A stretch of DNA of 64,000 bases from Prochlorococcus sp. AG-402-M18 (GCA_003216595.1 QCIQ01000003.1:1-64000), one strand, 5' to 3'. Counted from the first letter of the stretch, positions 18,512 to 27,573 are shown. The notes: a model not told the origin generated them from the sequence alone. Made by a program: numbers and translations.

Positions 18512-19411
18512 ATGAAAATAAATCAAAAAATATTTTTGCAGCTTGGGATAAGTTTTATCTTTTTTGGCTTGATTGGGATACTAATTAATAATTTAACAAT
18601 AAATCTAATAAGAACAGGTCTTGGTTTTAATTTTAGCTGGCTTTTCAAACCAGCAAGTTTTGCTTTAGCGGAATACCCATTACCTTATACCTCCTCAGAT
18701 AGCTATGCTTGGGCATTATTTATAGGTTGGCTCAACAGTCTTAAAGTTGTTATTTCATCATTAATATTGGCTACTTTATTGGGAACACTTATAGGCTTTG
18801 CAAGAACAGGTAAAAACTCATTACTACGTCTCATTTCGGCTGGTTACATAACAATAATTAGACAAACTCCTCTTTTACTTCAACTTATGTTTTGGTATTT
18901 TGTTGGGTTTTTAGGTTTAAAAGACAATATGTTTATCCAAATAAAAAATATATTTAACATTTCAAACCAAGGGATAGAGTTTTCAGGATTAACTTTTTCC
19001 TCGGAGTTTCTAGCATTATTACTTGGCCTAAGTATCTTTACCAGTGCTTACATAGCAGAGGTAATCCGTGGAGGTATTCTTTCTGTTTCCCAAGGGCAAT
19101 GGGAAGCATTTAGAAGCTTAGGACTTGCAGAAAGAAAAGGACTTATACGTATAATACTTCCACAGGCTTTACCAGCAATAATTCCTGGATTAACAAGCCA
19201 ATATCTTAACCTTGCTAAAAATAGTACTTTAGCAATCGCAGTTGGTTATTCAGATATTTATGCAATTAATGATACTATTATAAATCAAACAGGAAGAGCT
19301 ATAGAATGTTTTATTATATTACTTGTTAGTTTCTTGCTATTAAATCTATTGATAACTAATACCATGGAAATCATAAATAAATTGATTTTAAAATCACGGA
19401 AATATAGTTAA
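18512..19411 (+). CDS. amino-acid ABC transporter permease (AapQ/BztB-like)
   Basis: EAA motif region EAFRSLGLAERKGLIRIILPQALPAIIPGLTSQYL. Confidence 0.92.
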   Translation: MKINQKIFLQLGISFIFFGLIGILINNLTINLIRTGLGFNFSWLFKPASFALAEYPLPYTSSDSYAWALFIGWLNSLKVVISSLILATLLGTLIGFARTGKNSLLRLISAGYITIIRQTPLLLQLMFWYFVGFLGLKDNMFIQIKNIFNISNQGIEFSGLTFSSEFLALLLGLSIFTSAYIAEVIRGGILSVSQGQWEAFRSLGLAERKGLIRIILPQALPAIIPGLTSQYLNLAKNSTLAIAVGYSDIYAINDTIINQTGRAIECFIILLVSFLLLNLLITNTMEIINKLILKSRKYS

Positions 19412-19414
19412 TTA

Positions 19415-20449
19415 ATGTTCAAAATCAATATAAATCCAATAATAATTTCCTATAAGAAACTAAGGAAGACCTTATTTTCAAATTTATTCAATACTATTAT
19501 TAGTTTGCTCATTATTGTATTGATTAGTGTAACTTGTGTGAATACTTTTGAATGGCTCATATTTAAGGCTGATTGGAAAGTTGTAATATCAAATCTTCCT
19601 TTATACGCATTTGGCAGTTTTCCACCTAATGAACAATGGAGACCTGCTACTTGGATTATTAGTCTTCTTTCACTCAGCATCTTTACTCTGTACGGTCCTA
19701 AGTGGAGATGGCTACGTAAAAATCTACTAATTCTATGGATAGGAACAATACCCTTGGGGCTATTTTTACTTTATGGGGGAGTTGGCTTATCACCTATAAT
19801 GAGTAGATATTGGGGTGGCTTAACTCTAACTATACTTTTAACTGTTTGTAGCTCATTCTTATCATTACCTTTTGGAATAATTTTGGCACTATGTCGACAG
19901 AGTTCATTACCATTGATTCAGAGGCTAAGTTCAATTTATATAGATGCTATGAGAGCAATTCCTCTTATTGCAGTACTTTTCTTTGGTCAACTACTAATAC
20001 CTCTATTCCTTCCAGTTGGAATAGAAATTGATCGTGTTTGGAGAGCTATCTTTGCATTTACTCTTTTTGTCTCTGCCTACATAGCGGAAGATATTCGTGG
20101 AGGGCTCCAGTCAATCCCCAACACTCAAATAGAAGCAGCCAATAGCCTTGGCCTTAACCAATACCAAATCATTCAATTCGTATTAATTCCTCAAGCTTTA
20201 CGTATTGCATTACCTGCTCTGACTAACCAATCTATTGGACTTTTTCAAAATACATCTTTAATGGCTATTTTAGGATTAGTGGAGTTACTAGGTGTAGGCA
20301 GAAGTATCTTGGCTAATCCAGAATTTATTGGTCAATATATTGAAGTTTATGTTTGGTTAGCATGTGTCTATTGGATGGTTTGTACAATCATGGCTGTTCT
20401 AGCAAGACATCTTGAACAAAGAATGACCATTAATCAAACTAATTTCTGA
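19415..20449 (+). CDS. amino-acid ABC transporter permease (AapM/BztC-like)
   Basis: EAANSLGLNQYQIIQFVLIPQALRIALPALTNQSIGLFQNTSLMAILG. Confidence 0.92.
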   Translation: MFKININPIIISYKKLRKTLFSNLFNTIISLLIIVLISVTCVNTFEWLIFKADWKVVISNLPLYAFGSFPPNEQWRPATWIISLLSLSIFTLYGPKWRWLRKNLLILWIGTIPLGLFLLYGGVGLSPIMSRYWGGLTLTILLTVCSSFLSLPFGIILALCRQSSLPLIQRLSSIYIDAMRAIPLIAVLFFGQLLIPLFLPVGIEIDRVWRAIFAFTLFVSAYIAEDIRGGLQSIPNTQIEAANSLGLNQYQIIQFVLIPQALRIALPALTNQSIGLFQNTSLMAILGLVELLGVGRSILANPEFIGQYIEVYVWLACVYWMVCTIMAVLARHLEQRMTINQTNF

Positions 20450-20455
20450 GAATTC

Positions 20456-21202
20456 ATGGACCCTATTGTAGTTGCGAAGAATCTAACTAAGTCTTACACA
20501 AAAGGATTACGAGCTCTTGATAATGTATCTCTTACAGTTGATCAAGGGAAAGTCTTAGTAGTCATGGGTCCTTCAGGCTCAGGGAAAAGTACTCTAATAC
20601 GGACTTTTAATGGTCTTGAAACTTTTGATAAAGGAGAACTAAATATTTTAGGAATAAAAGTTGATTCCACTCATGATGAAAGGAAAATCCAAAAAATAAG
20701 AAGAAGAGTAGGTATGGTATTTCAACAATTCAATTTATTCCCTCATCTATCAATTCTTGAAAATATCACTCTCGCACCCGTACATGTGCAAAAACGTCGT
20801 CAAATTGAGGCGGAAAAATATGGCATGTATCTCTTGAATCAAATGGGAATAGATTCTCATGCAAAAAAATATCCAAGTCAACTTAGCGGAGGGGAACAGC
20901 AACGAGTAGCCATAGCGAGAGCTTTAGCTTTAAAGCCTGAATTACTTTTATTCGATGAACCCACAAGTGCTTTGGATCCAGAGAGAATCAACGAAGTACT
21001 TGACGCGATGAGAAACCTCGCTGAACAAGGGATGACAATGGTTGTAGTAACACATGAAATTGGTTTTGCTAAAGACGTAAGTGATCAAGTTTTATTTATG
21101 GATTCAGGTAAAGTCATAGAAACATCTCCTCCAAATATTTTCTTTTCTAATGCAAGGCATGAAAGAAGTAGGAAATTTCTGAATCAGCTAGATACATATT
21201 AA
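20456..21202 (+). CDS. amino-acid ABC transporter ATP-binding protein (AapP/BztD/GlnQ-like)
   Basis: Walker A GPSGSGKST, LSGGEQQRVAIARALA, LLFDEPTSALDPE. Confidence 0.95.
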   Translation: MDPIVVAKNLTKSYTKGLRALDNVSLTVDQGKVLVVMGPSGSGKSTLIRTFNGLETFDKGELNILGIKVDSTHDERKIQKIRRRVGMVFQQFNLFPHLSILENITLAPVHVQKRRQIEAEKYGMYLLNQMGIDSHAKKYPSQLSGGEQQRVAIARALALKPELLLFDEPTSALDPERINEVLDAMRNLAEQGMTMVVVTHEIGFAKDVSDQVLFMDSGKVIETSPPNIFFSNARHERSRKFLNQLDTY

Positions 21203-21832
21203 TAAGACTGAATTCTGATTAAGAAATTTGTTATGAAAGTAGTTTCATTCCAACTTCATTCCAACCGCCAAGAATCAACAAATCGATCATGCTTACGTAC
21301 TGCCTGATGAACATCCAATCTTCACTACAGTCCATCCCTGGTGAGGAATACAACTAGATTACCTGTCCCCAGCTTCACAGGTACTCAACATTCAGAAATT
21401 ACCGGTCACGTAACCTTCGAGCAATAAGTAAGTTTCCTTATGGTTATAAGCCCAATCAAAAGGACTTGCACACAAGTCCATATCAGCCAATTTTTATTTC
21501 CTAATTCCTTAATTTTCTTTCAGGACAATGAAAGGCAATTAATAACGACACAGAGCAATAGACATAGAGACTTATTGATAACTGGTAATAAAAAAATATG
21601 TTTTTAATTCCTCAATTTTTGGCAGGAATCTTTAAAGTCATTTAATTAATGGCGCTAGGGTTCAATCTCCCCATAGGAGATCATAAATATCAAAAGATAA
21701 TTCGTAGAGTTTAAGTTGAGTTGCTTTCTGAGAATTAGGCTTAAAACATTAAATGAGGAGATAAGATTTAAAAGCAGTCAATAATTGCTATCCCAACTTC
21801 AATAGAGCTTTTAATTATTTTCAGGAAATTCA

Positions 21833-23590
21833 ATGACAAATTATAACCACACAACTCAAATTTCAAATGTTTTGGTAATTGGCTGTGGAGGTGCCGGGTT
21901 AAGAGCTGCTATTGAAGTCAAGCTCGCTGGGCTTCAAGTATCAGTACTAGGGAAGAGAGCAAAGACAGATTCACATACTGTTTTGGCTGCAGGAGGAATT
22001 AATGCGGCATTTGGGAATGTCGATAAAGAAGATTCTTGGAAAAGACATTTTGCAGATACTTATATCGAGGGGTATGGACTTGGAGATACATCCCAAATTG
22101 AGATAATGGCTAAAGAGTCTCCAACACTTGTTCAAGAAATAGATAAATGGGGAGCGAATTTTGCAAAATTAAAAAATGGGCTTCTAGATCAAAGATTTTT
22201 TGGAGCTCATTCGTATAGAAGGACTTGTTACTCGGGAGATTTTACAGGTTTATCAATTCTAAAAACACTTCTTAAGAAAGCAGAGTCTTTAAGTATTCCA
22301 ATTCATGACAACCAATATGTTACTCAGATTCTTATTAGAGATGACATTTGCTTTGGAGCAATGTCATTCGATATAAGTACAGCTGAAAGAACAGTGCATT
22401 TAGCTGATGCTGTTATTCTTTGCACAGGAGGCCATACAAAAATATGGAAAAGAAGTTCATCTAGAAAAAAAGAAAATACAGGAGACGGCTTGTACTTAAG
22501 TCTCAAGGCAGGTTGCGAATTAAGAGATATGGAAATGGTTCAATTTCACCCCTCAGGCATGCTTTTCCCAGAAGAGATTGCAGGAACATTAGTGACAGAA
22601 GCAGTTCGGGGGGAAGGAGGAAAACTGATAAATAACCAAGGAGAACGATTCATGGTTAATTATGATAAAGAGAGAATGGAGCTTTCAACTAGAGATAGAG
22701 TTGCCATAGCAAATTACACAGAAATAGCCGAAGGGCGAGGCACCCCTAACGGAGGAGTGTATTTAGATATAAGTCATATGAGTAAAGATTTCATAATGGA
22801 AAAAATGCCAAGTATTTACAGACAGTTTTTAGATGCACAAATGCTAGACATCTCAAAAGAGCCAATGGAAGTAGCTCCAACTGCACACTATTCAATGGGA
22901 GGTATTGTTATAAGTCCTGAAGAGCATTGCACATCAGTCAGAGGTTTATATGCAGCAGGCGAAGTGGCTGGTGGATTACATGGTGCAAATCGTCTAGGTG
23001 GAAATTCTCTCGCGGAAATTTTAATTTTTGGAAAGAGAGCCGGAATGGCAAGTGTTAATTATTCAAACAAATTAAAGTCACAAATCAGATCTGATATTTC
23101 TATTAAAAATGCCCATGACAATATAAATAAATTCATAAATAAAGGTACAGAATTAGCAAAGCCATTACAACATGAATTAAGCAGCATCATGTGGAAGCAT
23201 TGTGGTGTGATTAAAGATAAAAAATTATTGGAGTCAGGACTAAAAAAAATTATAGACATCAAAGACGTTATTCAGGACATTGATGTTAGAATTGACTACC
23301 AAAGTTGTGATGATCTTGTTCAGATCTTTGATTTAGAAGCATCTGTAATTTCTGCTGAAGCAACAATCCTCTCTGCGTTAACCAGACAAGAAAGTAGAGG
23401 TTCTCACCAAAGGAGTGACTATAAGGAATTAAATACTGGTGAAAAAGTCAATTATCACGTCAAGTTGAATAAACAGAACTTTGATTTAGACATTTCAAAA
23501 CGATATATTTCTCCATTAAGAAAGGATCTTAAAGATATTGTTAACCAAACAAGCAAAGTCATGAATCTAAAGAATAAATTACTTGAATAA
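21833..23590 (+). CDS. succinate dehydrogenase/fumarate reductase flavoprotein-like subunit
   Basis: FAD motif VIGCGGAGLRAAIE; HTVLAAGGINAAFGN; MVQFHPSGM; TAHYSMGG; GANRLGGNSLAE. Confidence 0.92.
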   Translation: MTNYNHTTQISNVLVIGCGGAGLRAAIEVKLAGLQVSVLGKRAKTDSHTVLAAGGINAAFGNVDKEDSWKRHFADTYIEGYGLGDTSQIEIMAKESPTLVQEIDKWGANFAKLKNGLLDQRFFGAHSYRRTCYSGDFTGLSILKTLLKKAESLSIPIHDNQYVTQILIRDDICFGAMSFDISTAERTVHLADAVILCTGGHTKIWKRSSSRKKENTGDGLYLSLKAGCELRDMEMVQFHPSGMLFPEEIAGTLVTEAVRGEGGKLINNQGERFMVNYDKERMELSTRDRVAIANYTEIAEGRGTPNGGVYLDISHMSKDFIMEKMPSIYRQFLDAQMLDISKEPMEVAPTAHYSMGGIVISPEEHCTSVRGLYAAGEVAGGLHGANRLGGNSLAEILIFGKRAGMASVNYSNKLKSQIRSDISIKNAHDNINKFINKGTELAKPLQHELSSIMWKHCGVIKDKKLLESGLKKIIDIKDVIQDIDVRIDYQSCDDLVQIFDLEASVISAEATILSALTRQESRGSHQRSDYKELNTGEKVNYHVKLNKQNFDLDISKRYISPLRKDLKDIVNQTSKVMNLKNKLLE

Positions 23591-23918
23591 AAGTGATTGG
23601 GATAATGAGCAAGCATCTCCATTCAATAAAAAGACAATTGATGTCTTACAAACGAAGAGAAAATTAAACATATAAAATATCACAAAAATATCTGAGCTGA
23701 TCTAACGACATATACGGGACATAAATAACTTCATACTCACCTCTAGAAAGTAGACATAGGGAAAGAATGAATACTCGATAAAGAAAAACGTACCACCTTC
23801 TAGTCACTACATCAATGGGCGATGTCTGAAGAGAGTTTTAATATTGTGTGGATAGAAAAGATGCAAATAATTCAAATCTGTTTGCATCAACAGATCTATG
23901 AATACAACAATCTTAGTT

Positions 23919-24107
23919 TTATGCTGCGATATCTTCTCTCAAACCTCGATCCCTACTCCCTTTAAACCATACAGGTCTAGGAAGAAGTCTATTCTCTTGG
24001 TATAAGTGACCTGTCTCTGAATAAGACTTATCAAGGGTTGAAGCTTCTGCAAGAACTGCTTTATATTCCTCCATTGAAAGAACACTTCGAGAAGATTTAG
24101 AAGTCAT
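23919..24107 (-). CDS. hypothetical protein
   Basis: 62-aa ORF; plausible composition. Confidence 0.5.
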   Translation of the reverse strand: MTSKSSRSVLSMEEYKAVLAEASTLDKSYSETGHLYQENRLLPRPVWFKGSRDRGLREDIAA

Positions 24108-24328
24108 AGTTCCTGGGTGTTTTATAGATGATGAGCCAACAATCAGATAATGACGTTCAGAGCGAGCTTTTCCAAAAGAATATGTGGAAGATCAGTTTTT
24201 CTAAGCTTTAATTTTGAGATATTCTGTCAGTTGCGATCTGTTAGTTATTAGTAGAACTTATATTGTAGCGACTATCACTTCTCAAATACTTTAAGAAAAT
24301 TCAAGATTAATCTATATGCTCCAAACAC

Positions 24329-24484
24329 ATGATTGATTCAGCTAATGAAATGACTCCACAAGAAAAAATCATTCAAGAAAGAGTTGCTCAAGCAAGAAAG
24401 TTTCTTACTTCAAATGGATTTAATCAATCAATAAAAGACCTTTGGAACGAGATCAAAGAGGATTCAAAATATGATTTATTGTAA
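24329..24484 (+). CDS. small hypothetical protein
   Basis: Hand translation: MIDSANEMTPQEKIIQERVAQARKFLTSNGFNQSIKDLWNEIKEDSKYDLL*. Confidence 0.6.
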   Translation: MIDSANEMTPQEKIIQERVAQARKFLTSNGFNQSIKDLWNEIKEDSKYDLL

Positions 24485-24567
24485 AAATATCAAGTAATTA
24501 ATTCGAATCAAATACTTATAATTTCTATTTACTTTTAATTTTATTGCATGAAAATAAAAAACTCATT

Positions 24568-24581
24568 GTAAGATTATATAC
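24568..24581. promoter_or_regulatory. candidate NtcA-type site GTA-N8-TAC
   Basis: GTA AGATTATA TAC, exact match to the cyanobacterial NtcA consensus, about 130 nt upstream of the cyanase start. Confidence 0.5.
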
Positions 24582-24712
24582 ACAATCAATTATTAGATAA
24601 TGTAATTGATATGACTGAAAGAATTAAGACTAAGACTTATTAATTAATTGCTTATCTCAAAGAATCTTTTCTTTTAGAGAGATAGCTATCTTTCATTCTT
24701 AGATTTATCTCT

Positions 24713-25156
24713 ATGTCAATTTTTGAAGCTACTCCATTACTATTAAAAGCAAAAAAGGAAAAAGGTTTAACCTTTTCGGAAATTGGAAATCTATTGGGAC
24801 TTGATGAAGTCTGGGTTGCAAGTCTTTTTTATGGTCAAGCAACTGCAAGTGAGGAAGAAGCTGAGAAATTATTGACTAAGTTAGGACTTGATTTAGGACT
24901 AAAAGAATTATTAACAACGCCTCCAGTGAAAGGATCACTAGATCCAGTCATCCCAACTGATCCTTTGATATATCGATTTTATGAAATCATGCAAGTATAT
25001 GGAATGCCCATGAAAGACGTTATTCAAGAAAAGTTTGGTGATGGAATCATGAGTGCCATTGATTTTACAATTAACGTCGATAAGGTTGAAGACCCAAAAG
25101 GTGACAGAGTAAAAGTATCAATGTGTGGAAAATTTTTGCCATACAAGAAATGGTAA
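24713..25156 (+). CDS. cynS: cyanate hydratase (cyanase)
   Basis: [34 protein letters not shown]...[14 protein letters not shown], full cyanase-like ORF. Confidence 0.95.
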   Translation: MSIFEATPLLLKAKKEKGLTFSEIGNLLGLDEVWVASLFYGQATASEEEAEKLLTKLGLDLGLKELLTTPPVKGSLDPVIPTDPLIYRFYEIMQVYGMPMKDVIQEKFGDGIMSAIDFTINVDKVEDPKGDRVKVSMCGKFLPYKKW

Positions 25157-25423
25157 AAGAATTATTTTTTCGCTAGATCAGCTAGAAGAATTAGAAAGTA
25201 CTATTTATACAGCTCTAAGGAATAGATATAAAAAAGCTTCATACACATTAAATAAACACATACCGTCCAGACATCACTCCATCAATGAGTGTTGTCTAGA
25301 TTGGTTTTGAAAATCATATAGATAAAACATACTAAAAACTCAAATCTGTTTGCGCACTAGTTTTCTCAACAGGGGTTCTTATTAGCAATCATCATTTTTT
25401 CTGAAACTTGCTTTCTGTTAGTT

Positions 25424-25461
25424 ATTAGTAATAGAAACCTGATTGAAATAGAATAAAGAAA
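25424..25461 (+). repeat. direct repeat copy A (38 nt, 37/38 identical to copy B)
   Basis: ATTAGTAATAGAAACCTGATTGAAATAGAATAAAGAAA. Confidence 0.9.
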
Positions 25462-25523
25462 TAGGGGTGAGAATGTTAAGCCATTCATACACCATCCACA
25501 CATTGTAATACCGCTGAGATCCT

Positions 25524-25571
25524 ATGGCATCAAAGGAGATTAACTACTGGCTAATGAAGTGTGTGCCTTGA
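25524..25571 (+). pseudogene. truncated duplicate of the EVE-domain gene 5' end
   Basis: MASKEINYWLMKCVP* versus MTEINYWLMKSEPEAY at 26160; nucleotide match GAGATTAACTAyTGGCTwATGAA. Confidence 0.75.
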
Positions 25572-25608
25572 ATTATTGAGAAAGCTCAGAAGCGAATAAT
25601 GAACTTAA

Positions 25609-25923
25609 TCAATTTTCCCCTTTAGGCTTCTCTTCCTCAACAAACTTTTCTTCCTCAACAGGTTTTTCTTCCTCAACAGGCTTTTCTTCCTCAACAGGCT
25701 TTTCTTCCTCAACAGGCTTTTCTTCCTCAACTGGCTTTTCTTCCTCAACTAGCTTTTCTTCCTCAACTGGCTTTTCTTCCTCAACTAGCTTCTCTTCCTC
25801 AACAGGCTTTTCTTCCTCAATTGGCTTCTCTTCTCCTTCAGGAAAAATTCCTTTTAAGAATTCAGAAAGTTTTTGGAAAAGTTCCTTTACATACTCAATC
25901 AGTTTCTGTAGAAAGTTTTTCAT
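25609..25923 (-). CDS. EEEKPV hexapeptide-repeat protein
   Basis: N-terminal helix-like MKNFLQKLIEYVKELFQKLSEFLKGIFPEG, then roughly 11 EEEK(P/L/F)V units encoded by 18-bp tandem repeats. Confidence 0.8.
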   Translation of the reverse strand: MKNFLQKLIEYVKELFQKLSEFLKGIFPEGEEKPIEEEKPVEEEKLVEEEKPVEEEKLVEEEKPVEEEKPVEEEKPVEEEKPVEEEKPVEEEKFVEEEKPKGEN

Positions 25924-26053
25924 ATAAAGTTTCCAAAAAGAAATAAGATTTACTTATATAAAAACATCTACACATTCTCAAGTCATTCGCAAATAATACT
26001 TATTGCGCTCAAAGTACAGAAATATTTTTGATCTGGTTTTTAATCTGCTAACT

Positions 26054-26091
26054 ATTAGTAATAGAAACTTGATTGAAATAGAATAAAGAAA
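26054..26091 (+). repeat. direct repeat copy B
   Basis: ATTAGTAATAGAAACTTGATTGAAATAGAATAAAGAAA. Confidence 0.9.
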
Positions 26092-26159
26092 AGAGATGGA
26101 AGAATGAGGTTTCATTCCAACTCCATTCCAACCATCAAGAATAACTAAAATTAACGACT

Positions 26160-26627
26160 ATGACTGAGATTAACTATTGGCTTATGAAAAGTGAGCCAGA
26201 AGCTTACAGTATTAAAGATTTGCAAAAGGAAGAAAAAACTCTCTGGGATGGAATTCGAAACTATCAGGCTAGAAACTTTATGAGGTCAATGAAAATTGGT
26301 GATCAAGCTTTTTTTTATCATTCAAATACTAAGCCGCCAGGAATAGTTGGTCTAATGGAAATTATTGAGACACACTTAATCGACCCATTCCAGTTTGATG
26401 AAAGTTCAAAGTACTTTGACAAAAAATCAAAGCAAGAAAAACCTCGTTGGGATTGTGTGAAGACTAAATATATCTGTGAATTTAAAAATATGATTACTTT
26501 AAAGGAGTTATCTGAAACTTATACATCTGAAGAACTAACTCTAGTTCGAAAAGGTAACAGGCTATCAATCATGCCAATTAATAAAAAAATCGCTATGGAG
26601 CTTCTTAAAAAGCTCAAGAAAAATTAA
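26160..26627 (+). CDS. EVE domain-containing protein (thymocyte nuclear protein 1-like)
   Basis: YWLMKSEPEAYSIKDLQ...LWDGIRNYQARNFMRSMKIGDQAFFYHSNTKPPGIVGLMEI...PRWDCV. Confidence 0.93.
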   Translation: MTEINYWLMKSEPEAYSIKDLQKEEKTLWDGIRNYQARNFMRSMKIGDQAFFYHSNTKPPGIVGLMEIIETHLIDPFQFDESSKYFDKKSKQEKPRWDCVKTKYICEFKNMITLKELSETYTSEELTLVRKGNRLSIMPINKKIAMELLKKLKKN

Positions 26628-26628
26628 T

Positions 26629-26892
26629 TTAAAAAGAATGTGATCCAAACATATTCCCAATATAAAGACGTGTTATCAACCTGGAACTGATACCATTTTG
26701 GATCAAAAACCCCGCAAGCGCAGCTTGTAAAAGCCTATATTGATCCCAATTTGGATGGTTCTCAATATAAACCTTCATAGCTTGTTGAATTTGCTTGGGT
26801 ATTTCTGTTTGAAAACTAATTGTATCCTCAGATTCCAGAACTTTCGAACTTTGGACCAAGCTTTGTTCTTCCATAAAATCAATATTTTTCAT
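26629..26892 (-). CDS. DUF2811-like protein
   Basis: EIPKQIQQAMKVYIENHPNWDQYRLLQAALAGFLIQNGISSRLITRLYIGNMF matches the cyanobacterial DUF2811 pattern. Confidence 0.75.
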   Translation of the reverse strand: MKNIDFMEEQSLVQSSKVLESEDTISFQTEIPKQIQQAMKVYIENHPNWDQYRLLQAALAGFLIQNGISSRLITRLYIGNMFGSHSF

Positions 26893-26996
26893 TTAAAAGA
26901 TTTTTAAGATTTAACCAACTGCAAACTACTCTCAAAAACAAATCTATAAAAAAAGCTTCTCGGGCTGTCTCATTCTCAGATCAAGCACACAACTAC

Positions 26997-27043
26997 TTTC
27001 ACAAAGAAAATATAAGCGATACTTATATTTTCTTTGTGAAAGC
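26997..27043. repeat. 21-bp perfect inverted repeat, 5-nt loop
   Basis: CTTTCACAAAGAAAATATAAG-CGATA-CTTATATTTTCTTTGTGAAAG. Confidence 0.98.
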
Positions 27044-27192
27044 ATTTAAAAACCAAATCCAATTGATAATGTCCTACCTTTTTCCACAGTAAATAGTAAA
27101 AGCTTAGTTGATGGGATCAATCCTGTGGAAAAGATGTGAGTTGATTCCGCTTTTGTTTGGGGAAAATTTGAAAAACTTTTAGTTAAGTTCTC

Positions 27193-27573
27193 TCACAAAT
27201 AGCCTGAATCCCACATTGTTCTCATTGCATTCGCAACATGGGTAGTTACATTTCTCGGCCAGTAGATCTCTGCTCCTCGATTTAACAGACTACTAGACGT
27301 CAAAATCAATCGGAGGTTCCATCCATATTGGTCACCTTTCAAAATTGCCAACCAAGGGCTACGTTCTAATTCCAAAGTGATATTCTCATCGCCCATTAAT
27401 TGTTCTTTCACTGCTTTGTATTGATCAGACAAATCTATTACTAACTTAACTAGATTTTCCCACTCTGATTCATTCAATTCTATTGCCCAAGTCTCACCTC
27501 CTATAAGCGTAGAAAAGTTATCTCTAGATGAATCTCTAATTATTCTCCAACCTTGACCTTCTTTTTTTTTCAC
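27193..27573 (-). CDS. DUF1818 family protein
   Basis: GWRIIRDSSRDNFSTLIGGETWAIELNESEW...AEIYWPRNVTTHVANAMRTMWDSGYL. Confidence 0.75.
   Translation of the reverse strand: MKKKEGQGWRIIRDSSRDNFSTLIGGETWAIELNESEWENLVKLVIDLSDQYKAVKEQLMGDENITLELERSPWLAILKGDQYGWNLRLILTSSSLLNRGAEIYWPRNVTTHVANAMRTMWDSGYL

Noticed and set aside
17432-21202. Amino-acid ABC transporter as a novel system
   Set aside because: Gene order and motifs match the known Aap/Bzt general amino-acid transporter.
25609-25923. CRISPR-like array
   Set aside because: The repeats are 18-bp in-frame tandem units with no spacers and encode EEEKPV; it is a coding repeat.
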